The position numbers and the translations under genes are program-made. Below are positions 1 to 12,182 of a stretch of 64,000 nucleotides of DNA, piece after piece (the first letter of the stretch is position 1; every line of letters starts with the position of its first letter). The notes beneath the pieces are model-generated. The model was given only the letters and a program-made list of their open reading frames with translations, did no database searches and was not told the DNA's origin. The stretch is from Ctena decussata (lineage: Eukaryota > Mollusca > Bivalvia > Lucinida > Lucinidae): positions 9,084,803 through 9,148,802 of the forward strand of contig OZ022515.1 in assembly GCA_963989385.1 (NCBI GenBank). The letters run 5' to 3'.

Positions 1-609
1 AGCGTGAAATATTTCTTTATGCCATGAGCGTACTGTGAAATAGATTCCAAAAGAAAATCCTCTGCAAGCAAATTTACATAAAAGAAATAACAATAGCCAA
101 CACCTTTTAATATAAAATGTTGATATTTTAAAATCAGTCCGCGGAGCTGCGCAAATTGAGCAGCATGCTTACTTTTCGCTTTTTAGGATTTAGAAAGGAA
201 ATAAATTGCACATGCGAAAAGAGAATCTGACTACACGGATGTGCAGCTTATCTAAATCGCTCTTAACTGCTCATTCCACATTCCGTAATTTATTTTCTGA
301 TGCTATGCCAAGCATTTGCAAATTTTACAGTCGTTTGAAAGACTATTATGCGATCAAAGAAAATAAAAAAAAAAACAGTTGTATCTTCGTCAATCTGAAC
401 ATACCATAAAAATTTAAGCAGATGCAAATCTCTATTTAAACACGGTTTTACGGCGTATTAAAACCTGTCAACAGTAAAACCTTCTTGTTTTAATCACATA
501 ATGTAAATAGTGCGGGCACATAGCAGTAAAGGTGGGTTTGTAAGACACGTTCCAGGTCGCTAAAACTTTCCATTTTTTGCGCTATAAACATATATTAAAT
601 GAATTTCAG

Positions 610-770
610 AAAAAAGAAGACGAACAGGAGGTCAGTCTATTCATTTACACCAATTGGCCTAGAGATGCTGCCGTACCCAAGTCCTCAGACTCCCTTGTCC
701 AGCTGGTAAAAGACGTTGACACCAAGAACCACCATCAGGACAATGAAAGACCAATTCTGATACACTGCAT
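610..770 (+). CDS. Receptor-type protein tyrosine phosphatase, single exon (partial gene)
   Basis: The exon is bounded by an acceptor (GAATTTCAG ending at 609) and a strong donor (GTAAGT from 771) and carries 53 codons plus 2 nt. It reads FIYTNWPRDAAVP and, near the end, RPILIHC. These match the WPD-loop strand (YTxWPDxxVP) and the start of the P-loop (VHCSxG) of a PTP domain. Receptor PTPs sit in the plasma membrane and dephosphorylate phosphotyrosine. Here the general-acid Asp of WPD is replaced by Arg, and the residue after the P-loop Cys is completed across the intron as AT-N (Ile or Met) rather than the usual Ser. That is typical of catalytically weak or inactive second (D2) domains. No neighbouring PTP exon was found in the next few kb, so this is either part of a gene with long introns starting before the window or a stray exon. 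Family assignment is fairly sure; gene integrity is unknown. Confidence 0.68.
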
Positions 771-2136
771 GTAAGTAAGGGACTTTTATACGAAATTATT
801 TAGGGGAGAGTCGGGTTACTTCGGACAGCGGCTTAATTCGAACACTGACTTTCTTTCCTTTATATGTCAGTTGTTTTGAACTAAATAAAAAATTAACTGG
901 CCAAACAGAGAAAATCCTGATGAGACGGCTCATCTTGATTTTCAGTGTTTGTAATTGTATGTCCGAATTTACCCGCCTGTCCGAAGTTTCCCGACTCTGC
1001 AACTAAATCTGTTCTGTCAAGAACACTTTTTGTCAAAACTGTGATCTTTTCGAGTTGAAGTGTACATTATATACCTTCAAATCTCATTTTTCCTCTTTTT
1101 CTTTTTCTTTTCTGAATGCTTCCTCAGAACTAAATATGAGGCTGCTAATATAAAATCGACTTAAACACCCAGTTACCTATTACCGATTGAAAGTAACATG
1201 CCGTTGTACCACTACATAGATCATAGTATAAAAATAATGTCTGCGAAGGTTTATCCTTTGAAACCAAGTTATTCACCACAGAAATGAAAATAGCTGAATC
1301 TTTAAGTGAAAAACATAAGCAAACAATAATCAGAAATTGATGTAATCAGTAAACACATCCAGCGCCGGGCCCAGTTGTTCTAAGCTAACGCAGTCCTTAG
1401 TTAGCTAGACGTTAGAATCTCAAACGTATTTCATGTAAAAAAAAAGTGCCATTCTTTGCTGAAAAATGTGAGCAAATGTTTTTCAGCAAACACCTCCTTC
1501 CTTTTTTTCAGTAAACAATATTAGCATCCTTGGTTTTATGTGTACTAGAAGACTTAACATATCACTGACTAACATCTTCGTTCAGCTAACGATGCTTTGA
1601 ATAATGGGAAAGAAAAAACAATATAAAGGCACCTCGATGCTATTCTCATTGATGTACAAAAAGCCAACACTAATAGAAAGCTGAGAAACAATGATAGTCA
1701 TACTGGACTAGTACAACTAATGCTGCTATCGGCTATTGACTAAAGACTAAACTGACTGTTTAGAATAATGAACGGCTATATATATATCCATTGAAGCGTC
1801 CAATGTGACTGTAGATTTCGACGTTGCCAAACCTGATAAAAAAATTACATCCTTTGCGTCACATCAAATTTAAATCATATTGAATCGGGAAAACTGATTT
1901 GTATACTACAATGTAAACTTTAAATGATGGGGTATTCGCCTCGAGGTTCTTGAGCCGGATAACATTAAATTTTGACCCCGTGAAAACATGACCCCACGCG
2001 TCAATTCTCAATGTTGAAACTTGACCCAGGTCAATTTTCAACACTGAAAATGCTCTACGGGTCGATATTCAACATTGAAAAGTGGCCAGTTGGGTCATTT
2101 TTTCAACAGGTTCAAATTTTAATATTACACCAGCAG
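771..2136. other. No gene seen; AT-rich sequence with one possible MITE
   Basis: I see no further PTP exon or other coding signal. The stretch holds simple A/T runs and the CAGTTGTTC-type element listed at 1367-1602. Confidence 0.5.
1367..1602. mobile_element. Possible non-autonomous element, GGGCCCAGTTGTTC family
   Basis: It starts with GGGCCCAGTTGTTC followed by AAGCTAACG and ends near 1600 with an inverted counterpart (AGCTAACGATGCTTTGAA). Similar starts or ends occur at 16404 (GGGGCCAGTTGTTCAA) and 9557 (TTTGAACATCTGGCCC), so this is an interspersed family. Borders are approximate. Confidence 0.45.
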
Positions 2137-2321
2137 CACACCGGGTAGGAGGCAATCGAAAACGCTCATGCAGTCGACAAACGCGGGTCAAAAACCATTA
2201 GAAACAGCGTTTTCGATTGCAAATTGTCCCCAATTTGCAATCGAAAACTCTGTTTCTAACGGTTTTTGACCCGCGTTAATCGATTGTTAAGAGCGTTTTC
2301 GATTGCCGCCTACCCGGTGTG
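2137..2321. mobile_element. Foldback MITE, CACACCGGGTAGG family
   Basis: The two halves are near-perfect inverted repeats of each other: left arm CACACCGGGTAGG then GCAATCGAAAACGCT, right arm its complement ending CCTACCCGGTGTG. The centre is a short loop near 2231. There is no coding capacity. A diverged second copy lies at 47571-47788. Confidence 0.8.
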
Positions 2322-2748
2322 AGCGGTGGCCCAAGATTTAGTTATATGGCTAAATTAAAACGAGGCCTACAGAGACGAGTGGAAGCCTGGACTTTTTGTA
2401 ACAATACGAGACGCGTGGAAAGTTTGAACCTCAGTGCGAATTATGTTTAGAACTTGTACTCAACATTTCCCCAATCCTCAACAATAAGTAAGAAAGGCTA
2501 AAGGTCACCTCTCTCTTTTGCTAGAGCTGTTGCCTGTATGACTTCAAAATGTGATAGATAGATTATGCGATGTACGAGTGCTTTCGTTAAGCCGACGTCA
2601 ACATTAACTTTGCACTGCACGGCGGTCCTGAACGTTGAGTGACAGTAAATAATGAAAACCTAAAATATAACTGGCTTGATGCCAATACTTGAATCGGCAT
2701 TTGGTTTGATGGTTTGTTGTTTGTTTTACTGAGTAATAATATTTGAGT

Positions 2749-2963
2749 TACGTCGAGCCGTCTCACAACGCGATAGTAGAAAGGAAAGATAGGGTGGAGA
2801 CAAAGACGAGGCAGAGAAAATTATAATCCCACAGGACACCCAACCCCTCCGCCCTCCCCAACTCTCCGCGCCGATCTGTTGCAAGCATTTTAGTCTTGAA
2901 GATGTAGTTTGTCCCTATTCGAAAGTCCATCACACCAAACAGTGGCAGTCTGATGAAAGTCAT
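2749..2963. repeat. Diverged repeat, copy 1 (CGAGCCGTCTC)
   Basis: The CGAGCCGTCTC start followed by a purine-rich GAAAGG stretch recurs at 5937-6153 with many differences. Nothing links it to a known family. Confidence 0.35.
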
Positions 2964-3107
2964 TACTTAGCCAGTTAGGAACCATTTTAAAATGAAAAAC
3001 TTGCTACCCCTGGACAATTTTAAAAGGCAAATGGTCCCTTCATTTAAAAGTTGTCTTCTGCATTACTTAGACAAGACACGTGGATTTTATTTTATTTATC
3101 TAGGGTT

Positions 3108-3313
3108 AGTCTAGAGTCGCAACTCGCTTTGTTTCCTTGAAACCTGTCAATACAGTCCAAACATATTTGTGATAGAATCTTGTATAGCATTATTTCCTTG
3201 GGAGGGGGATTCATCTAGCGTCAGTCTAGAGTCGCAACTCGCTATGTTTCCTTGAAACTTGTCAATACAGTCCAAACATATTTGTGATAGAAACTTGTAT
3301 AATATTTACGTAT
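3108..3313. repeat. Two tandem copies of a ~115 bp unit
   Basis: The unit beginning AGTCTAGAGTCGCAACTCGC starts at 3108 and again at 3223. The first ~85 bp are almost identical, including the shared CAATACAGTCCAAACATATT. Confidence 0.85.
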
Positions 3314-3339
3314 TGCGCATCTGAGCCTAAATGTTACAT

Positions 3340-4255
3340 CGGAATGAGGTCCTGTTCATACATTCACGTTTCGTTCACACATGGACAGTTCCATTAACAC
3401 GTAGAGGATCCGTTGAAAAATGCAAGCCCGGTTCCTATATGGACATCCCGTTCGCATATGTAGTTCCCTTTCGCAGGTACAGCCTTGCAGATGTCGTTCA
3501 CTTGTGCAGGCCCCGTTCACATGTAGCGGTCCAATACACATGTGGAGGTCCGTTCACTTGTGGAAGATCCATTTACAGGTGGCGGTCCTGTTCGCAAATG
3601 CAGTTCCTGCTCACATATGGAGGACCCGCTCACAAATGAAGGTTCCTTTTTCACATGCGGATCCCGTTAACACGTGGAGGTCCCGTTTACACTTCACAGG
3701 CGCAGAGCCCGTTCAACCATGGATTGTCCGTTCGCCTGTGGCGATCCCTTGCATACTTGGATAATCAGACTGCATGTCCCGTTTTACGTGCTGGATCTTT
3801 GGAAAATACAGGACCCGCGAAGGTCTCCATCTAGCGTGCAGCACCTTTTCACACGTGGGTGTCCCGTTCATACGTACATTTGTACCTATCTCGTTCACAC
3901 GTCCCGTCCCGTTTATATGTGGGTATCTCGTCCACACCTGGAAAAGCCATTCTAACAAGCAGAAATGTTCATACATGGAGGCCCTGTCAGACGTAGAATA
4001 CAGGTACATGTTCGCACGTGCAGATCAAGTTTACATCTTCTTGTTTGGTTCACCTATAGCGGTTTCGTTCACTCGTGGTGAATCCTTTCCGACCATAGAG
4101 GACCCGGTCACTGGAGGAGATTCAATTCACATTACCTGTTTTATTTTTTGTTGTTTTCGTTGTTTTCATTGATGAACCGCCCATTTACATGCCAAGGTCT
4201 CGTTCACACATGGAGGACCAGTTCAGGCACGAGAGGCGTTACATGTGGGGATTCT
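3340..4255. repeat. Degenerate minisatellite, ~19-20 bp unit
   Basis: The whole stretch is built from variants of a unit close to GTTCACATGTGGAGGTCCC, with spacings of 19 or 20 bp that are clearest between 3510 and 3690. Because the unit is free of stops in several frames, overlapping open frames of about 60-130 codons appear on both strands. These are products of the repeat, not genes. Confidence 0.85.
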
Positions 4256-4314
4256 AGAAATCACCTTTACCCTATGCAGAGAGTTTTGTACCCTCAGAAT
4301 TTGACATGTGTCCT

Positions 4315-4475
4315 ACCGAGCCGTCCAGCGCAGTCGGCAGCACGTCGGTCTGCAGATCAAGCGGTCGCGAGTTCGATTCCAAAGCTCGGCCCCTGAACAG
4401 TCGTGAAGATTGGTCATGAAATATTTTCTACGCTAATTCTCTCCCTTCCGCTGACTTAAGGGCAGTTGTGAGTTT
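4315..4475 (+). mobile_element. tRNA-derived SINE, plus orientation
   Basis: The tRNA-like head has a box A (AGCGCAGTCGGCAG) and a box B (GAGTTCGATTCC). The body contains GAAATATTTTCTACG and CTTAAGGGCAGTTGT. The head does not fold with a proper acceptor stem, so this is a SINE and not a working tRNA gene. A reverse-orientation copy follows at 4682-4853, and a third member lies at 20996-21120. Confidence 0.75.
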
Positions 4476-4569
4476 GTTTGTTTTGTTGAGCATTTACGGC
4501 CAAGTAAACAGCTACGGTCATGTCTAGGCGGTCAGTTGACCTACTCAAACTATTCCATGACACTGTTCC

Positions 4570-4645
4570 ATGGTATGGCCCATGTTCCTTCTTTCAAATG
4601 TGTTCTCTGCTCTCGAAGAAGCTCTTTAAGATTTTAATTAGATCT
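4570..4645. repeat. Stray copy of the FReD intron-2 module
   Basis: GGCCCATGTTCCTTCTTTC followed by a CTCTGCTCT stretch and AAGATTTTAATTAG matches the module arrayed at 23760-25110 and 59700-60200. It lies between the two inverted SINE copies. Confidence 0.6.
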
Positions 4646-4681
4646 CCTAAACGTTTAACCAGTACTTAGTTCACATACTTT

Positions 4682-4853
4682 CGCCAGTAAATGACAACTG
4701 CCCTTCTTGAATCAGCAGAAGGGAATGAATGACCGTAGAAAATATTTCATGATCAGTCTCCACGAGCGTTATGTGGCCTGTCTGGGAATCGATCTCAGGA
4801 CCCCTTGACCTGCAGTCTGACGCGCTGCCGACTGCGCTAGCGGGCTGCCAGCT
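4682..4853 (-). mobile_element. tRNA-derived SINE, minus orientation
   Basis: On the minus strand it has box A (CTAGCGCAGTCGGCAG) and box B (GAGATCGATTCC), then a body with GAAATATTTTCTACG and AAGGGCAGTTGTCATT. It is the same family as the SINE at 4315-4475, about 200 bp away in opposite orientation. Confidence 0.75.
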
Positions 4854-4899
4854 AGGGTAGTTGTCTCTTACTTGCGGAAGTATGTGCACTCAGTATTGG

Positions 4900-7800
4900 T
4901 AACCAGGTTAACCGCTTAGTATGTCTAAGCCTGCCCAGACACAGTGTGACGGCAGATGAACTGACAGGCTTGTGGTCCCTCATCCAGCCTCGTTGAGGCG
5001 GTTCGGATGAGGGGTTTATTAGCAGATCTGACAAAATTTGTCACCCATTGCCCACTCGCATCTATAACTCTGCAACTTATTCTCCTAATGTCGTCATTCT
5101 ATTCTATGCTGAAGCTTTCTTCGAAGTGTTTTACATGCAATTATGTTGCATTTGGACCTATACCTCGGATAGTGGTGCTGGTCTTGTAAGTCTATTGAGC
5201 GCTTTACACAAAGCATTGCTTAGCCGTTCGTATGAGCGTTCTAGTCATAAATTTCGACGTTTCGCTCTTCTTCTATTCCAGATAATAATTCAAACCGAGG
5301 CCCCAATCAATCGATCGTACTCAGGCACGTTTTGGGGCGGCTAGGTCGGATACCGATCCCAGGAAAAACGTGCACACTATCTTTGAATTTGACACAGATG
5401 ACAGACTGACTCGGGCACCCAGACGGTTCTATTATGGATTCGTTCCGCGGGGCCGCTGGGAAGGACCCGTTGTTGGAGGCATTGGGGAAAAATGTGTATG
5501 CTAGGTCACTATCGCAGTATATTTATATAGGCTCTACACTGTTAGGAGCTTACTAGAATTGGCAAAATATCCGATTTGCCCCGCATGCTACGAAATTTTG
5601 CAAAACAATGAGAAAAATTGAAGGCTCTGGAGGTGATGAAAACTAATGAAACCATTCCATTGATAATTTCTTTTTTTTTTTTTTTTTTTTTTGGGGGGGG
5701 GAGGAGGAGAGAGAAGGAAAATAAAGAGCTGTAACGCGTTAAGATGTTTAAAAATATTTGCTTTCAGCTAGAGCCCATATACAGGTCCGACTCTCATACC
5801 ATTGCACCAGGGTACTATATGTAGTTGTAGGATTTTAAAAAAAAATATTTCTTTGTTTACGACAATGACAGCGGGAGGTAATTAGTTGTTTGGTCGTTTA
5901 GGTTTTCACGGCCCTTTGAGATAGTATTTCAGTTTATATCGAGCCGTCTCCCAGAGAGTAGGCGAGAAAGGAGAAAGGACAGATGAGAAAAAAACGTCCA
6001 AACAACCCTTCCCGTATCTACTGCAAGATAGCCAAGCACTGCCGGTCCTTGCCCCAAAATAATCCAAATAAGTAGGACGCACCAGTACTGAAAGCTACCC
6101 CTCACCATCGCCCGACCCGACCGCCCAGTCAACCCACTAGAGGTAGAAAACACTCCAAGGCTTTCTCGCCCTCGGAGGACTTTTCCACTCGAATTTTCAT
6201 CCTACTCATGCTTGTTCCACTGGCTTGTTCAGCCATTTTCAACCCAAATGTCAATCACACAAATGAATAACAACAACTCATTTTAGTAAAGATGTACAAC
6301 TATGCGCAACGGTGAAATACACGTGATTGGACACGGTTAAATAAATAACAAAGCGTGGCGGATCTAGCTCGTTTTCCTTTTTTGCTTTATTTGAAAAGAA
6401 GGGATTATGATTTATTATTTGATTACTATTCAAGAAAGAAACTGGAAAACTTTGTTCACGAACTTAGAGACCTTATATATGCCACCAAAGGTTTCTGAAG
6501 TCGGGAATTTCGTTTTCGCAAACTTGTCAGACAATCCGCCATCGTTAGTTTTTGGCATAGCGTTTAGTCTTAGTCGCCTTAGTTGTACTAGTCCACTAGA
6601 ACACAACAGATGCGTCACCTTGGACAGAACGACCAGTGATAAATAAATCGGAGCGGCGGCTTCAACCGGTTTTTCCTGCTCGTAACACTCAACCTGGATT
6701 AAATTGTGGTACATAAACACACAGTCAAGTTATGTGTCCATCTTTCGAAGGTTCTAATGCATCACTGGGTCTAAACAGCACACATATAACAAAGAATTTA
6801 ATACTGAGAGCATCTACTAGCAAGGACAAAAATTTAAACGCTGGAGTAGTAGAAGTCCACCGCAGCTGAACTTCGATGGGACCGACAAAACTAGGCTCTA
6901 CCGACTTCCCAGTAACCTTAGTAGAAAGTTCGTAGGCTGGAGCTGTTTCATAAAGTCTGAGGCTTCACTCCCCATTTGTGAGGGCAGCAAAGTTGCCAAC
7001 TGTGACGACTGGGTAGACAATCTGTTTATGACTATGATAAAAAAAGACTGGGACGTGTTTGCATCTAACAGTGAAGGCTCTGGTTAATCTGAAAAGTCCA
7101 CAGTGTTTACAAGCATGATGTCGCTGGTGGACTTTTTCAATATTTTTCAGGACTGGTGCTGAGAGGAGCTGTCTGTACTGTGCTGTGTCTGTTCTCATTG
7201 AAAAGATGGAGATAGAACACGAAGTCAGTGTCGTTAATACTCTCAGGCAGATTAAAGCTAGGCGAAGGTCTGCTATACCAACGCTGGTAGGTGGTCTTTA
7301 TGTTGTGTAAAATTCGATAACACACGAAATTCTACAGAAAAAATAGAACTGTACATTTTAATGTGAATAAGCGAGCACACATACATTGTAGTTCTTTTAG
7401 ACAACAAGTATTTTATATATTGGGGATTAATTTTGTCAAGGGTTAGCGTCCCGAAAAATATTACTTGTTGAATTAACTGAGTTTTTATATCTTTTTCAGC
7501 TAATATATGTGAGATGTTTCCACTAATAAGATTGAGAACAATTATTTATAAGAAAGCATCTAGATGTTGTTTAAAATGCACATTTTGCATTTCTGTATGG
7601 CCAGACAAGCAAACAGTTGGTATGCATATAACTTCAATGCGTTTGATACAGAGCAAAGTTCTTGCGTGCAATAATTTATTCAAATACTGAACTCAAATGT
7701 TTAGTAACGAAGTGGTATAGAAAAGTTGAGATTATTTACCCTGAACACAGAAGTTGAGGCCGCTCATTAACACTGATTTGTCAAAACTTTCAAAAGATAC

Positions 7801-7950
7801 AATACTACACGTTTTATGGCGAAATGATAATATTTCACAAATTATCATCACATGAACCCTTTATCTGTTGTTCTGAAGTAGAAGTAACAGTGAATAAAAA
7901 CATTTGGAAAACTAAAATAATTAAAGTAATTGTTCTGAAACTCGACCTGT
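4900..7950. other. No gene recognised
   Basis: Short open frames occur (for example 6430-6720 minus), but none shows a recognisable family or convincing exon borders. The stretch includes a T/G homopolymer run near 5668-5702 and the repeat at 5937-6153. Confidence 0.5.
5937..6153. repeat. Diverged repeat, copy 2 (CGAGCCGTCTC)
   Basis: It shares the CGAGCCGTCTC start and the following GAGAAAGGAGAAAGGA-like purine stretch with 2749-2963. The match weakens after about 80 bp. Confidence 0.35.
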
Positions 7951-7964
7951 TTGGTTTTACAACA

Positions 7965-8095
7965 CTCTTAAAGATTTGGACGTAATGACAAAAGGTGAAG
8001 ACTTAGATCAGACTGCTCCTTTAGGAGCAGCTGGTCTGGGTTTGCACTGTTTGCTAAGGTCTATCTTTTCCAGTACTAAGTGTTCTTAGGATAAT
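7965..8095. repeat. Interspersed repeat 'ATCAGACTGCTC' family, copy 1
   Basis: It contains GACTTAGATCAGACTGCTCC and then CACTGTTTGCTAAGGTCTATC. The same order of motifs occurs at about 26465-26590, 47940-48055 and 61960-62080. Confidence 0.6.
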
Positions 8096-8283
8096 CATTT
8101 TTTTTTTCTTTTCCAGGACCAGTATAAATTTTGCCATCAAGCTGTGATAAGCTACATACAAACATTCGACATATATTCCAACTTCGGTTTGAAATCCAAA
8201 TAAAGAGCACATTCTATAATGCAGTGGTCCAATATAGCAACTGCCTTAATGTGAAGGGTACAATTTAAGGGGGAGCAACTCTT

Positions 8284-8475
8284 CCAAATTTGCTTAGACT
8301 TCTTTTTTATGGAGGTCCATTCTTAATGGGAAGGATTGGCTCCCACTGGAGCAAATCCTTTCCTTTAAGAGTAGATCTCATTTTGACAGAGCTACATCGT
8401 CCAGGACAGCTAATAGGAAGTCACGAATGTTTTCTTTCTTCAAAAATGGCAGATACTTATGGTGGAGTATTCATG
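8284..8475. repeat. Repeat shared with 38430-38610
   Basis: Both places share a CCACTGG/GGAGCAAAT-like stretch, TAGGAAGT and an ATGGCAGA start followed by ATGG(A/T)GG. The ATGGCAGA looks like a translation start, but the frame closes after about 26 codons here (8449-8526). I treat it as a repeat. Confidence 0.4.
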
Positions 8476-8647
8476 AGCCCCAAATCAAGTGATTTTGTTT
8501 TGTTTTTATTGTTTTTTCTTTCATAGAATCTCGGTGAATTTTATACTCGTACGCTTTTAAATAGTATCGTTTCTAAACAAAATATTCATAATCAACTAGC
8601 TTTACTTTATTGTATATCGTTTCTTATTATTCTTTATTATTGTTTGC

Positions 8648-8682
8648 TACAATTGTTGTTGTTGTTGTTATTGTTGTTGCTA
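8648..8682. repeat. (GTT)n microsatellite
   Basis: Imperfect run of GTT trinucleotides. It produces a leucine-rich frame of no coding value. Confidence 0.8.
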
Positions 8683-9155
8683 CTGTTCATTAGAATGATG
8701 ACGGTCATTAATCTGCATGCCGTAATCAGCCTGTTAAATGCTTCCATACAGTTTTGGTGGAATTTGCAGGATGTGATCTATCCTCCTGTGATTGCAAAAG
8801 TGTCGCATTCGATCAAAACGTTTCTGCGTTTTAAATGTGTTGCTTGTATAACCCTGTACATATGCATGGGCAATTACATTTTTGTGCACCAAAATCACTA
8901 GTAAGCACTGTAAGTTTTCTTAAAATTGCGAAGAAAAAATTGCCGTAGTTGTTCTAAAATGGAAAAGTTTAATGTGCACTGATTGCGTCTAAAAGATTCA
9001 GATGAAATGGCAGTTAGTATAAACCTCGAAAATGATGTCCAAATAGTTGCATTTTGTAGAATATGCATCGCAAACTACATTCCAGCACGTTATGATAATA
9101 GTATTACTTCTTTTATGTCAGGTTAGCTAATTATTTTATTTCTATGAAACTCTAG

Positions 9156-9440
9156 CATCAAATCAAAACTACGCTTTTATGTGTGACAATCACAGCTGTT
9201 CAAAAATAAATGTGCCATTTTTTTAATGAAACGTTTAAGGTGTGAGAACATTGCCATTTTTGCCGAAAACAATATGAGAAGATTTTGCAATGAAAACAAA
9301 AGCTTTGACGTTTGTGCACTGCAAAAGCCCCTCTACCTTCAAATCAAAACTACGCTTTTTTGTGTGACAATCACAGCTGTTCAAAAATAAAGGTGCCATT
9401 TTTTAACGAAACGTTTGTTTCTAAACGCATTGTGATGTTT
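9156..9440. repeat. Two direct copies, ~181 bp apart
   Basis: AATCAAAACTACGCTTTT followed by GTGTGACAATCACAGCTGTT starts at 9161 and again at 9342. TTTGTGCACTGCAAAAGC also appears twice (9311 and 9438), so the unit has partly duplicated twice. Confidence 0.8.
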
Positions 9441-10610
9441 GTGCACTGCAAAAGCTCCTCCTATGTCTTTGCAAAACATATTAAGACATTTGATTTAATG
9501 GGTACTAAAAGACTGAAAGAATCCTCTACTAATGACTTAGTTAAGCTAAAGATGCTTTGAACATCTGGCCCTTGGAATACAAAGAACGTTTCAAATTAAA
9601 ACCATCGAAACATATGTTCAAATTAAGAGTATGTAAGCAGGTGGTTTTGCTGCTTTATTTATCATGTGGCCCTTTATGACTATCCAGTCTAACTTTAAAT
9701 TCAGGACATTCCAATATAATTATGTCGGGCATTTTACACTATGCTTAATAAATTAGTCCAATATATCTAAATTGTCATACGCAAAATGATGTTTTATTAT
9801 TAGAAGAACAGCAAAATCAAACTGCAATTCACATTGCTATAAATTGGAAATAATACAGTTACATAGAAATAAGAGTGTACCCCGTTTCACACTTAAGTTA
9901 AACGATGTATTATATTAAAATGGACTGCCTACTACATACTGTATATTCGTAGAGCTATAGTGCTACTGTCAGGAAGACAATATTTCTTTTAAGTCCCATT
10001 CTGAACACTCTGAAAATAATACTGATTATCATACCTCTTACAACATTTATTATATCGTAATATTATATTCCATAATTATCATACATTATAGCATTTAACT
10101 TTTTTCTCATTTCTGATATACCGTTAAACTGTTTTGTTTCATTTTCGTTACAGCTTTTATGTTTTCTGCTTTTGATTTATTATTCTGTGAACTATTTCAA
10201 GGCAATATGCATTTATTGACTGTCAGTTCATATTTCCTAAGTCATTTTCATAATTTTCGAGTATGTTAAATCAAACATGTTTAATCAAATCTATCTAAGT
10301 ACAGTTCATCAAAACACTATCGAACAGTTCAAACATGTGGTATCATAATAAAGCTTTTGAATTTGGGTTGATCTCATCCCATTTTAAAATGTGAGGCTAC
10401 AGTGGTCCGCTTCTACAAGTAGCCATATCACTTTTATCAGTGGTGTGCACCATGGTATGTGCTGTCGTAAACTTGACAGATTGATCGAGCGCCACCCTCT
10501 GCCTCACCCAGGCAATTTGGTTACTGACTGTCTACAGAGGTGCTTCTGTTTTGTTTCATCTTTATTAGTTTTCTGTTTGCGTTTCTATTAGTCATCAACA
10601 ATGTGTTAGT

Positions 10611-10800
10611 TGAGCTGCGACACGACAAAACCAAGAAAGTGACATCTGCCACTGGCATTCTCAGATCTGGCTGTGTATCCGCCCGGTCTGATAATTCTTT
10701 TTGCCGTGCGCTAAAAGGATGGCAACGGATCTAAAGAAGCTTCATGCGGACAGTGAAAACTCTGATCAGACTGGCTCATACTTGAGGCGAGGGTTGGTCG
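10611..10800. mobile_element. GACACGACAAAACC foldback family, incomplete copy
   Basis: It starts with GAGCTGCGACACGACAAAACC and contains GCCCGGTCTGAT and AACTCTGATCAGACTGG, but the right terminal repeat is missing. Fuller members are at 11955, 46840, 48125, 50901, 52564, 53356 and 54491. Confidence 0.7.
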
Positions 10801-11954
10801 ACCGCAAATTTGTTAAGCTCCACAATAATTTTATTGCAGGCCGTCTCAAGGCGGCATTTCTGTTTTGGATATTCTTGGTTGTTTTATGCGTTGTTTGTTG
10901 ATATGTTTGTTACTGATATATTTTTGTGGTGTTAAGGCTTGCCCGGTGGCCACCTGTATGGAAAATTGCCGTTCGCAGGCTGCCGCTGACTATGTTTTTG
11001 GAAGTGTCTTGTTTTGTGTTTTCTTTCCCACATGGTGTCTTGGTGGGATCTTGGATTAAATTGTGTCAGTCCCTGAGAATTTTTCTACTCACTTTCGTTG
11101 ATTTTGTCATTTCGCGGCTCAGTTATGTTCAGGCTAGCCTTAAAAGTTAGTGGCACCTATCTGGGAAATCAGGTACTAATTTAAATTACCCTCAGCATGT
11201 GGTGTTTTATATTTAGTATCAGCATGTACATTTTAGCATTTATTCTTTTTCTATCAGGTCTCGTTAGTCGACGTGGAATTTGTTTGTATCAGATCCTTGG
11301 TACCATTTCTGTATATTTGATTGCTATAATGGTGTCCACTTCAGTACACAAAGTTACACATGTAAACAGAAAATCTATACATTTTTGATCGGGAGAGTAG
11401 GTGGTTCATCTTAAGAAATGTTATTGTCCTTTTTCCCATTAGTGGACATGCCTGGGTGTTCTAATATAAGCATACTATTTGAGTGCTACCCACTGCTTTT
11501 CATTTCTTTCATTTTCAACTACTGGACCCTGGCTAAATGATTCTTGGAGGTTTGACTGATTTACCTACCTTTGCATCGGGTCTGAATTTCAGAAAAAAAG
11601 AAAGATTTGAAGTAATCAGGAACTTATACAATACATAATACGATCCAGCTCTCTCTCAAAACCGAAAGGGAAAGAAGCATTTACATAAATAACAAAAGTG
11701 CATGACAGACACGTACGGTAAACCGAATAAACAGCTTTTTTTTCAAAAAGAAGGTCATACAGCTACCCCGATTGAAACAGAAATAAAAGTGGCCAGCTAT
11801 TCAGAGGTGCCCATATTGCCACAAGACCACAGACAAGCGGACAAAATAACACTTGACATTGAGGAACCACAACAGGTCAACATGACAGTCAATAAATCAT
11901 CACGGGAAACAAACAATTTTAAGTATTGCTGCACAGCATAGATCAGAACCTGAT

Positions 11955-12182
11955 ACCTGAGCGGCGACGCAGTGGTTGTGCGCCCAGCGAAGACACAGAT
12001 CAGCCTAGGCTTCATCCCAGTCAGCTCAGACTCTTCGCTAAGCGCTTAATAGGTAGCTAAGGGTCTACGCAAACTCCATGCGGTCAGCGTAGACTCTGCT
12101 CAGGCTGGACGGATGCCCAGGCTCATCTGAGTCTGCGCTGGGCGCACAACCACATTGTTGGTTTTCTCGTGTCCCTGCTCAA
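11955..12182. mobile_element. GACACGACAAAACC foldback family, copy
   Basis: The left part has GTGGTTGTGCGCCCAGCGAA and the right part its complement (CGCTGGGCGCACAACCAC). Between them lie inverted AGACTC/GAGTCT motifs. There is no open frame. Outer ends are degenerate. Confidence 0.75.

Noticed and set aside
3331..4172. Several overlapping frames of about 80-130 codons
   Set aside because: Produced by the 20 bp minisatellite unit, with shifting frame.
3340..4255. CRISPR-like array
   Set aside because: The units are contiguous 19-20 bp minisatellite copies without unique spacers, and the setting is eukaryotic.
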